Source: Bradyrhizobium liaoningense (GTDB lineage: Bacteria > Pseudomonadota > Alphaproteobacteria > Rhizobiales > Xanthobacteraceae). From it: a stretch of 64,000 bases of DNA. Of this stretch, positions 24,776 to 33,706 are shown piece after piece. The stretch covers positions 1 through 64,000 of the forward strand of contig NZ_JAFCJT010000007.1 in NCBI RefSeq assembly GCF_018130785.1, given 5' to 3'. A program made the position numbers and the translations under genes. Position 1 is the stretch's first letter, and each line of letters opens with the position of its first letter. Under the pieces are notes generated by a model. The model was not told the DNA's origin. It searched no databases and worked only from the letters and a program-made list of their open reading frames with translations.

Positions 24776-24874
24776 GTGTTTCGAGGGGGCACGGCAAGGT
24801 TCCCTTTGGATAGGCTCCGGACAGCCTTCCGTATGATCTTGGCCGCGCTGCCGCCCGCGTTCTAAGCTCCTGAC

Positions 24875-25480
24875 ATGTCCCCGGATTCTTCACCGGCCGC
24901 TCAAGAGCCGGATATCCCCGCCGCCCACGCCCCTCCGCCCGGCCTGGTTGCGCTGTTCCTGGCTTTCGCCCGGATGTCGCTGGCCGGCTTCGGCGGGGTC
25001 CTGGTGTTTGCCCGGCATGCCATCGTCGATCAGCACCGCTGGATGACGGCGGACGAGTTCAACGAGACCTTTGCGCTCTGCCATTTCCTGCCCGGCCCCA
25101 ACATCGTCAATCTGTCGATGGTGTTCGGGTCGCGGCTGCGCGGGATCGCCGGCGGTGTTGCCGCCTTTACCGGGCTGTTGCTGCCGCCGACGCTGATTAT
25201 GACCGTGCTCGCGATCATCTACGCCCGGTTCGGCGACGTCGAGGTGCTGCGCCGTATTCTCGCGGGCATCTCCTGCGCGGCGGTCGGGCTGCTGATCGCG
25301 GTGGTCTTCCGCATGATGATGCCGTTGCTCAAGCGGATGGACGTCGTCGTGCTGATCCTCATGCTCGGCGTGTTCGTTGCGATCGGCGTGCTTCGCCTGC
25401 CGCTCCAGGCGGTGCTGCTGGTCGCGATCCCCGTCAGCATCGGCGTGACCTTCCTGATGCGACGGAAGGTAGCAGCATGA
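24875..25480 (+). CDS. Chromate transporter half, first subunit
   Basis: 201 aa with 5-6 membrane helices. One Chromate_transp domain with the family sequence FARMSLAGFGGVLVFARHAIVD..RWMTADEFNETFALCHFLPGPNIVN; the G-F-G-G and PGP motifs are diagnostic. In the short-chain CHR group two such half-size genes act together to export chromate or a related oxyanion. Its stop overlaps the start of the second half (ATGA). Whether chromate is the natural substrate is unknown. Confidence 0.85.
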   Translation: MSPDSSPAAQEPDIPAAHAPPPGLVALFLAFARMSLAGFGGVLVFARHAIVDQHRWMTADEFNETFALCHFLPGPNIVNLSMVFGSRLRGIAGGVAAFTGLLLPPTLIMTVLAIIYARFGDVEVLRRILAGISCAAVGLLIAVVFRMMMPLLKRMDVVVLILMLGVFVAIGVLRLPLQAVLLVAIPVSIGVTFLMRRKVAA

Positions 25481-26007
25481 ACGCGGAGAACCCGATCTGG
25501 GCGCTGATCTCCACCTTTGGTCTAATGTCGCTGTTCGCAGTCGGCGGCGCTGCGGCGGCGGTGCCCGAGATGCACCGCATCGCGGTCGAGGTGCATCACT
25601 GGATGACCGACAAGCAGTTCGCCGACGCCTATGCGATCGCGCAGCTCTCGCCAGGTCCGAACGTGCTTATCGTCACGTTAATCGGCTATGCCGTCGCCGG
25701 CATTCCCGGAGCGCTGGCGGCGACGCTGGCGATGTGCCTGCCGACGGCGCTGCTTGCCTATTATGTCAGCCGGCTCCTGAACCGGCCCAGCCAATCGCGA
25801 TGGCCCGGCCTGATTCAGGCTGCACTGGTTCCGCTGTCGATCGGATTGATGGCAGCCAGCGCCCTGATCCTGGCCCAGTCGACGGACCGCACCGTTGCTG
25901 CGCTGCTTCTGACCGCGGTGGTTGCGGTGGTCGCATCCATCTCGCGCATCAATCCACTCTGGCTTTTGCTCGCCGGGGGCCTGTTGGGTTTTGCTGGCAT
26001 TGTGTGA
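25477..26007 (+). CDS. Chromate transporter half, second subunit
   Basis: 176 aa, same fold as its neighbour: FGLMSLFAVGGAAAAVPEMHRIAVEVHHWMTDKQFADAYAIAQLSPGPNVLIV, with PGP in the same place, and about five membrane segments. It overlaps the first-half gene by 4 bp and presumably forms an antiparallel heterodimer with it in the inner membrane. The pair lacks the linked chrB or chrF regulators seen at true chromate-resistance loci. Confidence 0.85.
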   Translation: MNAENPIWALISTFGLMSLFAVGGAAAAVPEMHRIAVEVHHWMTDKQFADAYAIAQLSPGPNVLIVTLIGYAVAGIPGALAATLAMCLPTALLAYYVSRLLNRPSQSRWPGLIQAALVPLSIGLMAASALILAQSTDRTVAALLLTAVVAVVASISRINPLWLLLAGGLLGFAGIV

Positions 26008-26100
26008 TGAAAATCGCTAGGCAGTGATCCGGGCGGGGGATCTATTCCAGCCGATTAGAACAACAGTGCTCGTGACTTAGAAGTCGCGGAGGAGACAAGC

Positions 26101-26862
26101 ATGGCCGACACGATGGGCCACTCAGCGACTGCCACCCGAAATACGTCGGTGGCGCTCGGCTTCTGCCTGCTGGCGATAGCGCCGCAGATTTTCGAATTCA
26201 TCTGGTCAATCGGGACGATCTTCGGCTGGGGTGCGGGGCGCGGCCCAGCGACGGTCGTAACCAGCCATGTGACGGCGCTGCTCGTCGGCGCGCCCAGTGC
26301 CATATTCGGATCGTTCGGTGGCGGCACCAAGAAGGCGTCATCCGAGGTGCTGCTGGCGCTGATCTATTCCTATCCGCTGTTCGCAGTGGCGATCCTCACG
26401 GTGTTCATGACGATCCGGTCGGCGCAGGACTATGTCGGCGGCGTCATCCTGATGGCGCTCGCCCTGTTCGCGCTGTGGGCGTCGAGCGATCTGCAGGGCA
26501 TGCGCGGCTTCTCCTTCGGCGCCGGCACGGCACCGCGGATGTTCGGTGGACTGCTGGTGGCCTTGTCGGCTGGCATCGCCTTGACGGGCCTCTTGGCCGA
26601 TGGGCCGGCGATGGCCCATTATTCCTGGCGCGGGCCGCTGTTCGTGATGGTCGCGATCCTGTTCTTCGCGCTGGCGATCCGTCCGCTCGGCCTCGTGGTC
26701 ACGGCCTTCGTGAGCTTCATGATTGCGGCGCTGGGCTCGCACGAGACGCGCTGGCTGGAGGCCGCCATCGTCGGCGCCTGCCTGACGCTCGGCTGCGCAA
26801 TCCTGTTCCCGTACGTGCTCGGGTTGCCGATGCCGATGTTCCCGCGTTTCCTGGTTCAGTGA
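26101..26862 (+). CDS. tctB: Tripartite tricarboxylate transporter, small membrane subunit (TctB-like)
   Basis: 253 aa, about six membrane segments, with the TctB-type region VGGVILMALALFALWASSDLQGMRGFSFGAGTAPRMF. It is longer than classical TctB (about 150 aa), with an extra N-terminal part. It starts a tctB-tctA-tctC cluster; GGAGGAGAC precedes the ATG, and tctA follows after 7 bp. Together with TctA it forms the sodium- or proton-driven inner-membrane complex. Substrate (citrate, another carboxylate, or an aromatic acid) cannot be read from the sequence. Confidence 0.82.
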   Translation: MADTMGHSATATRNTSVALGFCLLAIAPQIFEFIWSIGTIFGWGAGRGPATVVTSHVTALLVGAPSAIFGSFGGGTKKASSEVLLALIYSYPLFAVAILTVFMTIRSAQDYVGGVILMALALFALWASSDLQGMRGFSFGAGTAPRMFGGLLVALSAGIALTGLLADGPAMAHYSWRGPLFVMVAILFFALAIRPLGLVVTAFVSFMIAALGSHETRWLEAAIVGACLTLGCAILFPYVLGLPMPMFPRFLVQ

Positions 26863-26869
26863 GGGTGTA

Positions 26870-28384
26870 ATGGAGCTCTTTGCCAACCTCGCTCACGGTT
26901 TTGCCGTCGCGTTCTCTCCAATCAACCTCCTGATGTGCCTGATCGGCGCCCTCGTGGGCACGCTGGTCGGCGTGTTGCCGGGCATCGGCACCATCGCAAC
27001 GGTCGCGATGCTGCTGCCGATCACTTTCGGCCTGCCGCCGGTCGGCGCGCTGATCATGCTCGCCGGCATCTATTACGGCGCCCAGTATGGCGGCTCGACC
27101 ACGTCGATCCTGGTCAACATACCCGGTGAGGCGACATCGGTCGTCACCGCCATCGACGGCCACCAGATGGCCAAGCAGGGCCGCGCCGGCCCGGCGCTGG
27201 CGATCGCCGCGATCGGCTCGTTCTTCGCCGGCTGCGTTGCGACCATCTTGATCGCCGTCCTCGGCGCGCCGCTCACGAAACTCGCGCTGGCGTTCGGTCC
27301 GGCCGAGTATTTCTCCCTGATGGTGCTAGGCCTGATCTTTGCGGTCGTGCTGGCCAAGGGCTCGGTGCTGAAGGCGATCGCGATGATCGTATTCGGCCTG
27401 CTGCTGTCGATGGTCGGCTCGGACATCGAGACCGGCGCCTCGCGCATGGCCTTCAACATTCCGGAGCTTGCCGACGGTCTCGGCTTTGCGACGGTGGCGA
27501 TGGGTGTGTTCGGCTTCGCCGAGATCATCCGCAACCTCGACGCCGGCGCCGAGATGAACCGCGACCTCGTGCAGCAGAAGATCACCGGCTTGATGCCGAC
27601 CAGGAAGGATCTGATGGATTCTGCGCCGGCAATCGGCCGCGGCACCGTGCTCGGCTCGATCCTCGGCATCCTGCCCGGCGGCGGCGCGGTGATCGCGTCA
27701 TTTGCCGCCTATACGCTCGAAAAGAAGCTCGCCAAGAATCCGTCGCGGTTCGGCCGCGGCGCGATCGAGGGCGTGGCGGGGCCGGAAAGCGCCAACAACG
27801 CCGCGGCGCAGACCTCGTTCATTCCGCTGCTGACGCTCGGCATCCCGCCGAACGCGGTGATGGCGCTGATGGTGGGCGCGATGACCATCCACGGTATCGT
27901 GCCGGGCCCGCAGGTGATGCAGAAGCAGCCGGATCTGGTCTGGGGCATGATCGCCTCGATGTGGATCGGCAATCTGATGCTGATCATCATCAACCTGCCG
28001 CTCGTCGGAATCTGGGTGCGGCTGCTGCGCGTGCCTTACCGGCTGATGTTCCCCTCGATCGTGATCTTCTGCGCGATCGGCATCTACTCGGTGAACAACG
28101 CACCGGTCGACGTCATCCTCGCGGGCGTCTTCGGCCTGGTCGGCTACTGGCTGATCAAGCACGATTTCGAGCCGGCGCCGCTGCTGCTCGGCATGGTGCT
28201 CGGACCGCTGATGGAAGAGAACCTGCGTCGTGCGCTTCTGATCTCGCGTGGCGACTGGAGCGTGTTCCTGACGCGTCCGTTGTCGGCGGTGCTGCTGGCG
28301 ATCGCGGCGTTTCTGCTGATCCTCACGGTCCTGCCCGTCCTGCGCGCCAAGCGCGACGAGGTGTTCACCGAATCCGAGAACTGA
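26870..28384 (+). CDS. tctA: Tripartite tricarboxylate transporter, large permease (TctA)
   Basis: 504 aa with 11-12 membrane helices. Family motifs: GVLPGIGTIATVAMLLPITF (residues ~30-50), AGIYYGAQYGGSTTSILVNIPGEATSVVTAIDGHQMAKQGRAG, and the second repeat LGILPGGGAVIASFAAYTLEK. Length and motifs agree with TctA of the TTT family, which imports carboxylates delivered by a periplasmic binding protein. A strong terminator separates it from tctC. Confidence 0.93.
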   Translation: MELFANLAHGFAVAFSPINLLMCLIGALVGTLVGVLPGIGTIATVAMLLPITFGLPPVGALIMLAGIYYGAQYGGSTTSILVNIPGEATSVVTAIDGHQMAKQGRAGPALAIAAIGSFFAGCVATILIAVLGAPLTKLALAFGPAEYFSLMVLGLIFAVVLAKGSVLKAIAMIVFGLLLSMVGSDIETGASRMAFNIPELADGLGFATVAMGVFGFAEIIRNLDAGAEMNRDLVQQKITGLMPTRKDLMDSAPAIGRGTVLGSILGILPGGGAVIASFAAYTLEKKLAKNPSRFGRGAIEGVAGPESANNAAAQTSFIPLLTLGIPPNAVMALMVGAMTIHGIVPGPQVMQKQPDLVWGMIASMWIGNLMLIIINLPLVGIWVRLLRVPYRLMFPSIVIFCAIGIYSVNNAPVDVILAGVFGLVGYWLIKHDFEPAPLLLGMVLGPLMEENLRRALLISRGDWSVFLTRPLSAVLLAIAAFLLILTVLPVLRAKRDEVFTESEN

Positions 28385-28454
28385 CCGCGCCGCGCCTGCG
28401 TCGGCGCGCCGCATTCGGAAGTCGAATCGACTTGTGTGACCGCTTCGTGAAATG

Positions 28455-28483
28455 AAAATGCCGGCCCTGTGGCCGGCATTTTT
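28455..28483 (+). terminator. Intercistronic terminator between tctA and tctC
   Basis: AAAATGCCGGCC-CTGT-GGCCGGCATTTTT: a perfect 12-bp stem with a T-run, only 24 bp before the tctC start codon. Confidence 0.85.
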
Positions 28484-28506
28484 GCTTTACGTCCGAGGGG
28501 ATCGAG

Positions 28507-29487
28507 ATGACTTCCATTCGCGCGCTTGCGGGCGCATGTGCCGCGGCGTTCGCATCGTTGTGCGCCTTTGCCGCACCAGCAGAGGCGCAGACCTATCCGA
28601 CGCGCAGCATCACCATGATCGTGCCGTTCGCGGCCGGCGGCCCGACTGACGTGATTTCGCGCATCGTCACCGCGCACATGGCGCAGACGCTGGGCCAGAG
28701 CATCATCATCGAGAACGTGGTCGGTGCCGGCGGCACCACCGCGACCACGCGCGCCGCCCGCGCAGCCAATGACGGCTATACGCTGATCACCGGGCATATG
28801 GGCACGCATGCCGCCTCCGTGCCGCTCTATCCGAAGCTCGCCTACCATCCGGAAAAGGATTTTGAGCCGGTGGCGCTGCTCGCGGGCACGCCGATTCTGA
28901 TCCTGGCGCGCAAGGACTTTCCGCCGAAAGACCTCAAGGAGTTTGTCACCTACGTGAAAGCGAACGCCGAGAAGGTCAACGCCGCGCATGCCGGCGTCGG
29001 CTCGGTCTCGCACGTGTCCTGCGAGCTCTTGCACTCGATCCTCGACGTCAAGCCGGTCGGTGTGCCCTTCAACGGCACGGGCCCCGCGATGAACGCGCTG
29101 GTGGCCGGACAGGTCGATTACATGTGCGACCAGATCGTCAATGCCGTGCCGCAGATCAATGCCGGCACCATCAAGGCCTATGCGATCGCGACGGCCGAGC
29201 GCAATCCGTCGCTGCCGAACGTGCCGACGACGGCGGAGGCCGGCCTGCCTGCGTTCCAGGCCCAGGCCTGGAACGCGATGTTCGCGCCGAAGGGAACTTC
29301 GCCCGCAATCATTGCGAGCCTGAATGCCGCCGCCATCAAGGCGCTCGACGACGAGACCGTGAAGAAGCGCTTGCTCGAGCTCGGCAGCGTCATTCCGGGT
29401 CCCAAGGACCGAACGCCGGAGGCGCTGGCGACCCTCGTCAAGAACGAGATCGCGAAGTGGAGTCCGGTGCTCAAGCCGGCAACTTAA
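28507..29487 (+). CDS. tctC: Tripartite tricarboxylate transporter binding protein (TctC/Bug family)
   Basis: 326 aa. Signal peptide MTSIRALAGACAAAFASLCAFAAPAEAQ, then the Bug-family opening YPTRSITMIVPFAAGGPTDVISRI, the ligand loop NVVGAGGTTATTRAARAANDGYTL, and MGTHAASVPLYPKLAYHPEKDF. It captures the carboxylate in the periplasm and hands it to TctAB. It lies after tctA behind a hairpin terminator, so it may be transcribed partly by read-through. GAGGGGATCGAG provides the ribosome-binding site. Confidence 0.9.
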   Translation: MTSIRALAGACAAAFASLCAFAAPAEAQTYPTRSITMIVPFAAGGPTDVISRIVTAHMAQTLGQSIIIENVVGAGGTTATTRAARAANDGYTLITGHMGTHAASVPLYPKLAYHPEKDFEPVALLAGTPILILARKDFPPKDLKEFVTYVKANAEKVNAAHAGVGSVSHVSCELLHSILDVKPVGVPFNGTGPAMNALVAGQVDYMCDQIVNAVPQINAGTIKAYAIATAERNPSLPNVPTTAEAGLPAFQAQAWNAMFAPKGTSPAIIASLNAAAIKALDDETVKKRLLELGSVIPGPKDRTPEALATLVKNEIAKWSPVLKPAT

Positions 29488-29512
29488 CCAGCACTTTCAA
29501 GTCGATAGGCGA

Positions 29513-29540
29513 GGGGCGGGACGTAAGTTCCGCCCCTTGT
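29513..29540 (+). terminator. Terminator after tctC
   Basis: GGGGCGGGAC-GTAA-GTTCCGCCCC (10-bp stem with one G-U pair), followed by TTGTCGTTTGT. Confidence 0.7.
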
Positions 29541-29657
29541 CGTTTGTGCCGGGACCACTCAGTTTTCCGGGTATAATCGGTGGAGGCAGCGAATCGCCGC
29601 TGTCGCGGCGCGGGGGTGGCCGTTAAGTTCGCCGCCTCCCCAAAGGCTCATTGGCAC

Positions 29658-30452
29658 ATGCACCAGTATCAGGACCTGCTCGAGCGGATTCTTTCAGACG
29701 GCGCCGAGAAGACCGACCGGACCGGCACCGGCACGCTGTCGGTGTTCGGCCATCAGATGCGCTTCAACCTGTCCGCCGGCTTCCCGATGCTGACCACCAA
29801 GCGGCTGCCGCTGAAGGCGATCGTGCATGAGCTGCTGTGGTTCCTGAAGGGCGACACCAACATCAAATATCTGCGCGACAACGGCGTCACCATCTGGGAC
29901 GAATGGGCTGACGCCAATGGCGATCTCGGGCCGGTCTACGGCCATCAATGGCGCTCCTGGCCAACGGCTGACGGGCGCAGCATCGACCAGATCGCCAATG
30001 TCGTCGACATGATCAAGCGCACCCCGGATTCGCGCCGGCTGATCGTCACCGCCTGGAATCCTGCCGACGTCGAGAAGATGGCGCTGCCGCCCTGCCACCT
30101 GCTGTTCCAGTTCTATGTCGCGAACGGCAAATTGTCGTGCCAGCTCTATCAGCGCTCGGCCGACGTGTTCCTCGGCGTGCCCTTCAACATCGCATCCTAT
30201 GCGCTGCTCACCATGATGGTGGCGCAGGTCACGGGATTGAAGCCGGGCGATTTCGTGCATTCCCTCGGCGACACTCACCTCTACTCCAACCATCTGGAGC
30301 AGGCGCGGCTTCAGCTCACGCGCGCGCCGCGTGCACTGCCGGTGATGCGGATCAATCCCGACGTGAAGGACATCTTCTCCTTCCGCTATGAGGATTTCGA
30401 GCTCGTCGGCTACGATCCGCATCCGCACATCAAGGCGGAAGTCGCGGTCTGA
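29658..30452 (+). CDS. thyA: Thymidylate synthase
   Basis: 264 aa, exactly the E. coli ThyA length. MHQYQDLLERILSDG start, folate/dUMP region GFPMLTTKRLPLKAIVHELLWFLKGDTN, and catalytic Cys146 in LPPCHLLFQFYV. It methylates dUMP to dTMP using methylene-tetrahydrofolate, producing dihydrofolate that the DHFR encoded two genes downstream reduces. The frame opens at 29580, but the ATG at 29658 gives the canonical N-terminus. Confidence 0.97.
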   Translation: MHQYQDLLERILSDGAEKTDRTGTGTLSVFGHQMRFNLSAGFPMLTTKRLPLKAIVHELLWFLKGDTNIKYLRDNGVTIWDEWADANGDLGPVYGHQWRSWPTADGRSIDQIANVVDMIKRTPDSRRLIVTAWNPADVEKMALPPCHLLFQFYVANGKLSCQLYQRSADVFLGVPFNIASYALLTMMVAQVTGLKPGDFVHSLGDTHLYSNHLEQARLQLTRAPRALPVMRINPDVKDIFSFRYEDFELVGYDPHPHIKAEVAV

Positions 30453-30457
30453 CGCGG

Positions 30458-30943
30458 ATGTCGCTCAACATCCACCGTGCGCGCCCGGACGAGGCTGGGC
30501 TCGTTCTTTCCTTCATTCGTGAACTCGCCGAGTACGAAAAGCTTTCGCACGAGGTCGAGGCGACCGAGGCGATGATTTCGGAGGCGCTGTTCGGCGACAA
30601 CCCGCGGCTCTACTGCGCGATTGCCGAGTGGGACGACGAGGCGGTCGGCTTCGCGGTCTGGTTCACCAATTTCTCCACCTTCAGCGGCCGCCACGGCATC
30701 TACCTCGAAGACCTCTACGTGCGGCCGTCGCATCGAGGCAGGGGCCTCGGCAAGGCGCTGCTGGTCTATCTCGCCAGGGAGTGCGTCGACAACGGCTGGT
30801 CGCGCCTGCAATGGGCGGTGCTGGACTGGAACGCGCCGTCGATCGCGTTCTACAAATCGCTCGGCGCCGTCATGATGGACGACTGGACGCTGTGCCGTGT
30901 CACCGGCCCTGCGCTGACGCGGCTAGCCGGGAGCTCTGCCTGA
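30458..30943 (+). CDS. GNAT acetyltransferase (SAT-like) between thyA and folA
   Basis: 161 aa. The central motif is YLEDLYVRPSHRGRGLGKALL, with the acetyl-CoA loop RGRGLG, followed by LQWAVLDWNAPSIAFYKSLGA. This is the pattern of the spermidine/spermine or diamine acetyltransferase-like GNAT branch. Cytosolic. It starts 5 bp after thyA and its stop overlaps the folA start, so it is co-transcribed with the folate genes; the substrate and the reason for the linkage are unknown. Confidence 0.88.
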   Translation: MSLNIHRARPDEAGLVLSFIRELAEYEKLSHEVEATEAMISEALFGDNPRLYCAIAEWDDEAVGFAVWFTNFSTFSGRHGIYLEDLYVRPSHRGRGLGKALLVYLARECVDNGWSRLQWAVLDWNAPSIAFYKSLGAVMMDDWTLCRVTGPALTRLAGSSA

Positions 30944-31452
30944 TGGAGATCGTTTTCGTCGTTGCGATCGCGGAGAACGGCGTCATCGGCGCGGGCAACG
31001 CAATGCCGTGGCGAATGAAGTCCGACATGGCGCGCTTCAAGGCGCTGACGATCGGAAAGCCCGTGATCATGGGGCGCAAGACCTTCGAAACTCTGCGCCG
31101 GCCGCTTCCGGGCCGTACCAATATCGTCATCACGCGCGATGCGGATTATCGTGCCAATGGTGCCATCGTCACGACATCGGCTGCCGATGCAGGCGCGGTC
31201 GCGCGCGGCGATGCCCTGCGGCGTTCGGTCGCCGAGATCGCGGTGATCGGCGGCGCCGAGATCTATCGGCAATGGCTCGATCGCGCCGATCGCCTCGAAA
31301 TCACCGAAGTGCATGCGCGCCCCGAAGGCGACACGCATTTCGACATCGACAAGGCGAAGTGGGATGAGGTTGAGCGCATCCGTCATCCTGCCGGACCCAA
31401 CGACAGCGCCGACTACTCCTATGTGACATATCGTCGGCGGGCGGGCCATTAA
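30943..31452 (+). CDS. folA: Dihydrofolate reductase
   Basis: 169 aa. VVAIAENGVIGAGNAMPWRMKSDMARFKALT contains the substrate-binding loop and the acidic residue (D28 in the family region). NADPH motifs are PVIMGRKTFETL and VIGGAEIYRQW. Reduces dihydrofolate to tetrahydrofolate with NADPH. Its ATG overlaps the TGA of the GNAT gene (TGATG), third gene of the thyA unit. Trimethoprim-binding positions look ordinary. Confidence 0.95.
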   Translation: MEIVFVVAIAENGVIGAGNAMPWRMKSDMARFKALTIGKPVIMGRKTFETLRRPLPGRTNIVITRDADYRANGAIVTTSAADAGAVARGDALRRSVAEIAVIGGAEIYRQWLDRADRLEITEVHARPEGDTHFDIDKAKWDEVERIRHPAGPNDSADYSYVTYRRRAGH

Positions 31453-31521
31453 CCGCATTCACCAATGTTTACATTGACTTTTTCGTGCCCGAGCATAGCT
31501 CGAAAGACGGCCCGGGCCGCG

Positions 31522-31550
31522 TTGTAAGGGACTTGCCTGTCCCCTATAAA
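31522..31550 (+). promoter_or_regulatory. Candidate promoter of hflKC
   Basis: TTGTAA (31522-31527), 17-bp spacer, TATAAA (31545-31550), 55 bp before the hflK start. Fits a housekeeping-type promoter; a heat-shock promoter is not excluded. Confidence 0.4.
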
Positions 31551-31605
31551 GCCGGACCGGACAAAGCGGGCGGGGGCTATTTCACCCTGCCGAGGAGAGC
31601 GTCGA

Positions 31606-32742
31606 ATGCCGTGGAAGAATCAGGGCGGTGGCCCATGGGGCTCGGGTCCGAAGGGACCATGGGGCAACGGCCCGCAACCGGTCGGGCCAAGGCCGCCGGA
31701 TCTGGAAGACCTTCTGCGGCGCGGCCAGGACCGCCTCCAGCAGATCATGCCGGGCGGCTATTTCTCCGGCATCGGCATCACGCTGATCGTCCTGCTCATC
31801 GTCGCGTTCTGGCTGCTGTCGGGCTTCTTCCGGGTGCAGTCCGAAGAGCTCGGCGTCGTGCTGCGCTTCGGCAAGCATGTCCGCACGGTGCAACCGGGCC
31901 TGAACTATCATCTGCCCTATCCGATCGAAACCGTGCTGCTGCCGAAGGCGTTGCGCGTCAACACGATCTCGATCGGGATGACGCTGATCGACGATCCGGC
32001 GCGGCGCGGCCGCTCCATTCGTGACGTGCCGGAAGAGAGTCTGATGCTGACCGGCGACGAGAACATCGTCGACGTCGACTTCACCGTGCTCTGGCGTATC
32101 AAGCCGGACGGCGTCGGTGACTTCCTCTTCAACATCCAGAATCCCGAAGGCACCGTGAAGGCGGTCGCCGAGAGCGCGATGCGCGAAGTGATCGGCCGCT
32201 CGCAGATTCAGCCGATCCTGACAGGCGCCCGCAACGTCACCGAACAGAGCGTGCAGGAACTCATCCAGAGGACGCTGGACAGCTACGGGGCGGGCATTCA
32301 GGTCACCCAGGTGCAGATGCAGAAGGTCGATCCGCCGGCGCAGGTGATCGACGCCTTCCGCGACGTCCAGGCGGCGCGCGCCAATCTGGAGCAGTTGCAG
32401 AACGAAGCGCAGACCTACGCCAATCAGGTGGTGCCGCAGGCGCGCGGACGTTCGGCGCAGATCCTGCAGGCCGCCGAAGGCTACAGGGAGCAGGCGATCG
32501 CCGAGGCCAAGGGCCAGAGCGCGCGCTTCCTGAAGGTGTACGAGGAATACAAGAAGGCGCCCGACGTGACGCGTGAACGAATCTATCTGGAGACGATGGA
32601 GCGGGTGCTCGGTGGGGCGGACAAGCTCGTCTATGACGGCGGTCCCTCGGGCCAGGGCGTCGTGCCCTATCTGCCGCTGAACGAATTGACGACAAAGCGG
32701 CCGCCTACCAGCGGTCAGCAGTCGAGCGGAGGCACCCGATGA
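31606..32742 (+). CDS. hflK: Protease modulator HflK
   Basis: 378 aa. Gly/Pro/Trp-rich cytosolic N-terminus (MPWKNQGGGPWGSGPKGPWG), one membrane helix (~residues 54-73, ISGIGI..FWLLSGF region), then an SPFH/band-7 domain (LGVVLRFGKHVRTVQPGLNYHLPYPIE). A long coiled coil rich in Ala/Gln/Glu follows. With HflC it forms the cage around FtsH that modulates membrane-protein degradation. The 4-bp overlap with hflC is typical. Confidence 0.95.
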   Translation: MPWKNQGGGPWGSGPKGPWGNGPQPVGPRPPDLEDLLRRGQDRLQQIMPGGYFSGIGITLIVLLIVAFWLLSGFFRVQSEELGVVLRFGKHVRTVQPGLNYHLPYPIETVLLPKALRVNTISIGMTLIDDPARRGRSIRDVPEESLMLTGDENIVDVDFTVLWRIKPDGVGDFLFNIQNPEGTVKAVAESAMREVIGRSQIQPILTGARNVTEQSVQELIQRTLDSYGAGIQVTQVQMQKVDPPAQVIDAFRDVQAARANLEQLQNEAQTYANQVVPQARGRSAQILQAAEGYREQAIAEAKGQSARFLKVYEEYKKAPDVTRERIYLETMERVLGGADKLVYDGGPSGQGVVPYLPLNELTTKRPPTSGQQSSGGTR

Positions 32743-33635
32743 GGTCTCCGGTCACAGGTATCGTCGCGCTGCTCGCCCTCCTGCTCGTCGTGATCGTCGG
32801 CTACATGTCGCTGTTCACGGTGCAGCAGACCGAGCAAACCATCGTGCTGCAGTTCGGCAGGCCCGTCGACGTCGTCACCGCGCCCGGCCTGCATTTCAAG
32901 GCGCCGTGGAATTCGGTGATCAACATCGACAAGCGGATCCTCGATCTGGAGAACCCGTCGCAGGAAGCGATCGCATCCGACCAGAAGCGGCTAGTGGTCG
33001 ACGCCTTCGCGCGCTACCGCATCAAGGACGCGCTGCGCTTCTATCAGAGTGTCGGCTCGATCCAGGCCGCCAACATCCAGCTCACCACGCTCCTGAATGC
33101 GGCGCTGCGCCGCGTGCTCGGCGAGGTCACCTTCATCAACGTGGTGCGCGACGACCGCGAGAAGCTGATGTTGCGCATCCGCGACCAACTCGATCGCGAA
33201 GCCGACGGCTACGGTATCCAGGTCGTCGACGTCAGGATCCGGCGCGCCGACCTGCCGGAGCAGAACAGCCAGGCTGTCTATCTGCGCATGAAGACCGAGC
33301 GCGAGCGCGAAGCCGCCGAGTTCCGCGCGCAGGGCGGTCAGAAGGCACAGGAGATCCGCTCCAAGGCCGACCGCGAGGCGACCGTGATCGTCGCGGAAGC
33401 CAATTCGCAGGCCGAGCAGACCCGCGGCGCGGGCGATGCCGAGCGCAACCGCCTGTTTGCGGAAGCCTACAGCAAGGATGCCGACTTCTTCGCCTTCTAC
33501 CGGTCGATGACGGCCTATGAGAACGGTCTGAAGGCGAGCGACACCCGCTTCCTGCTGCGGCCGGAGTCGGATTTCTTCCGGTATTTTGGTAGCCCGTCCG
33601 GCAAGACGGCGACAGAGACGCCGGCGAAGCCGTAA
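32739..33635 (+). CDS. hflC: Protease modulator HflC
   Basis: 298 aa. N-terminal membrane anchor (GIVALLALLLVVIVGYMSLFTV), SPFH domain (QTIVLQFGRPVDVVTAPGLHFKAPW), LDREADGYGIQVVDVRIRRADLPEQN, then a coiled coil (RTERERE/AAEFRAQGGQKAQEI...). Periplasmic partner of HflK in the FtsH-HflKC holoenzyme. Starts within the hflK stop (ATGA). Confidence 0.95.
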   Translation: MRSPVTGIVALLALLLVVIVGYMSLFTVQQTEQTIVLQFGRPVDVVTAPGLHFKAPWNSVINIDKRILDLENPSQEAIASDQKRLVVDAFARYRIKDALRFYQSVGSIQAANIQLTTLLNAALRRVLGEVTFINVVRDDREKLMLRIRDQLDREADGYGIQVVDVRIRRADLPEQNSQAVYLRMKTEREREAAEFRAQGGQKAQEIRSKADREATVIVAEANSQAEQTRGAGDAERNRLFAEAYSKDADFFAFYRSMTAYENGLKASDTRFLLRPESDFFRYFGSPSGKTATETPAKP

Positions 33636-33642
33636 GCTAGAC

Positions 33643-33667
33643 AAGGGCGGCCGGTCTGGCCGCCCTT
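33643..33667 (+). terminator. Hairpin after hflC
   Basis: AAGGGCGGCC-GGTCT-GGCCGCCCTT: perfect 10-bp stem, 8 bp after the hflC stop, but only a short T-run (TTCGTCC), so termination may be partial. Confidence 0.6.
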
Positions 33668-33706
33668 CGTCCAGACAAGAACACGACCACGGGAGGTTCC
33701 AATCCG

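Noticed and set aside
24299..24874. Possible tRNA gene because of an encoded CCA and a T-arm-like stem
   Set aside because: No anticodon arm. The CCA belongs to the acceptor piece of the permuted tmRNA, confirmed by the tag frame and the inter-piece acceptor stem.
24875..26007. A frameshifted single chromate transporter gene
   Set aside because: The two halves overlap by a clean ATGA, each has its own family start and both PGP motifs are intact. This is the normal split arrangement.
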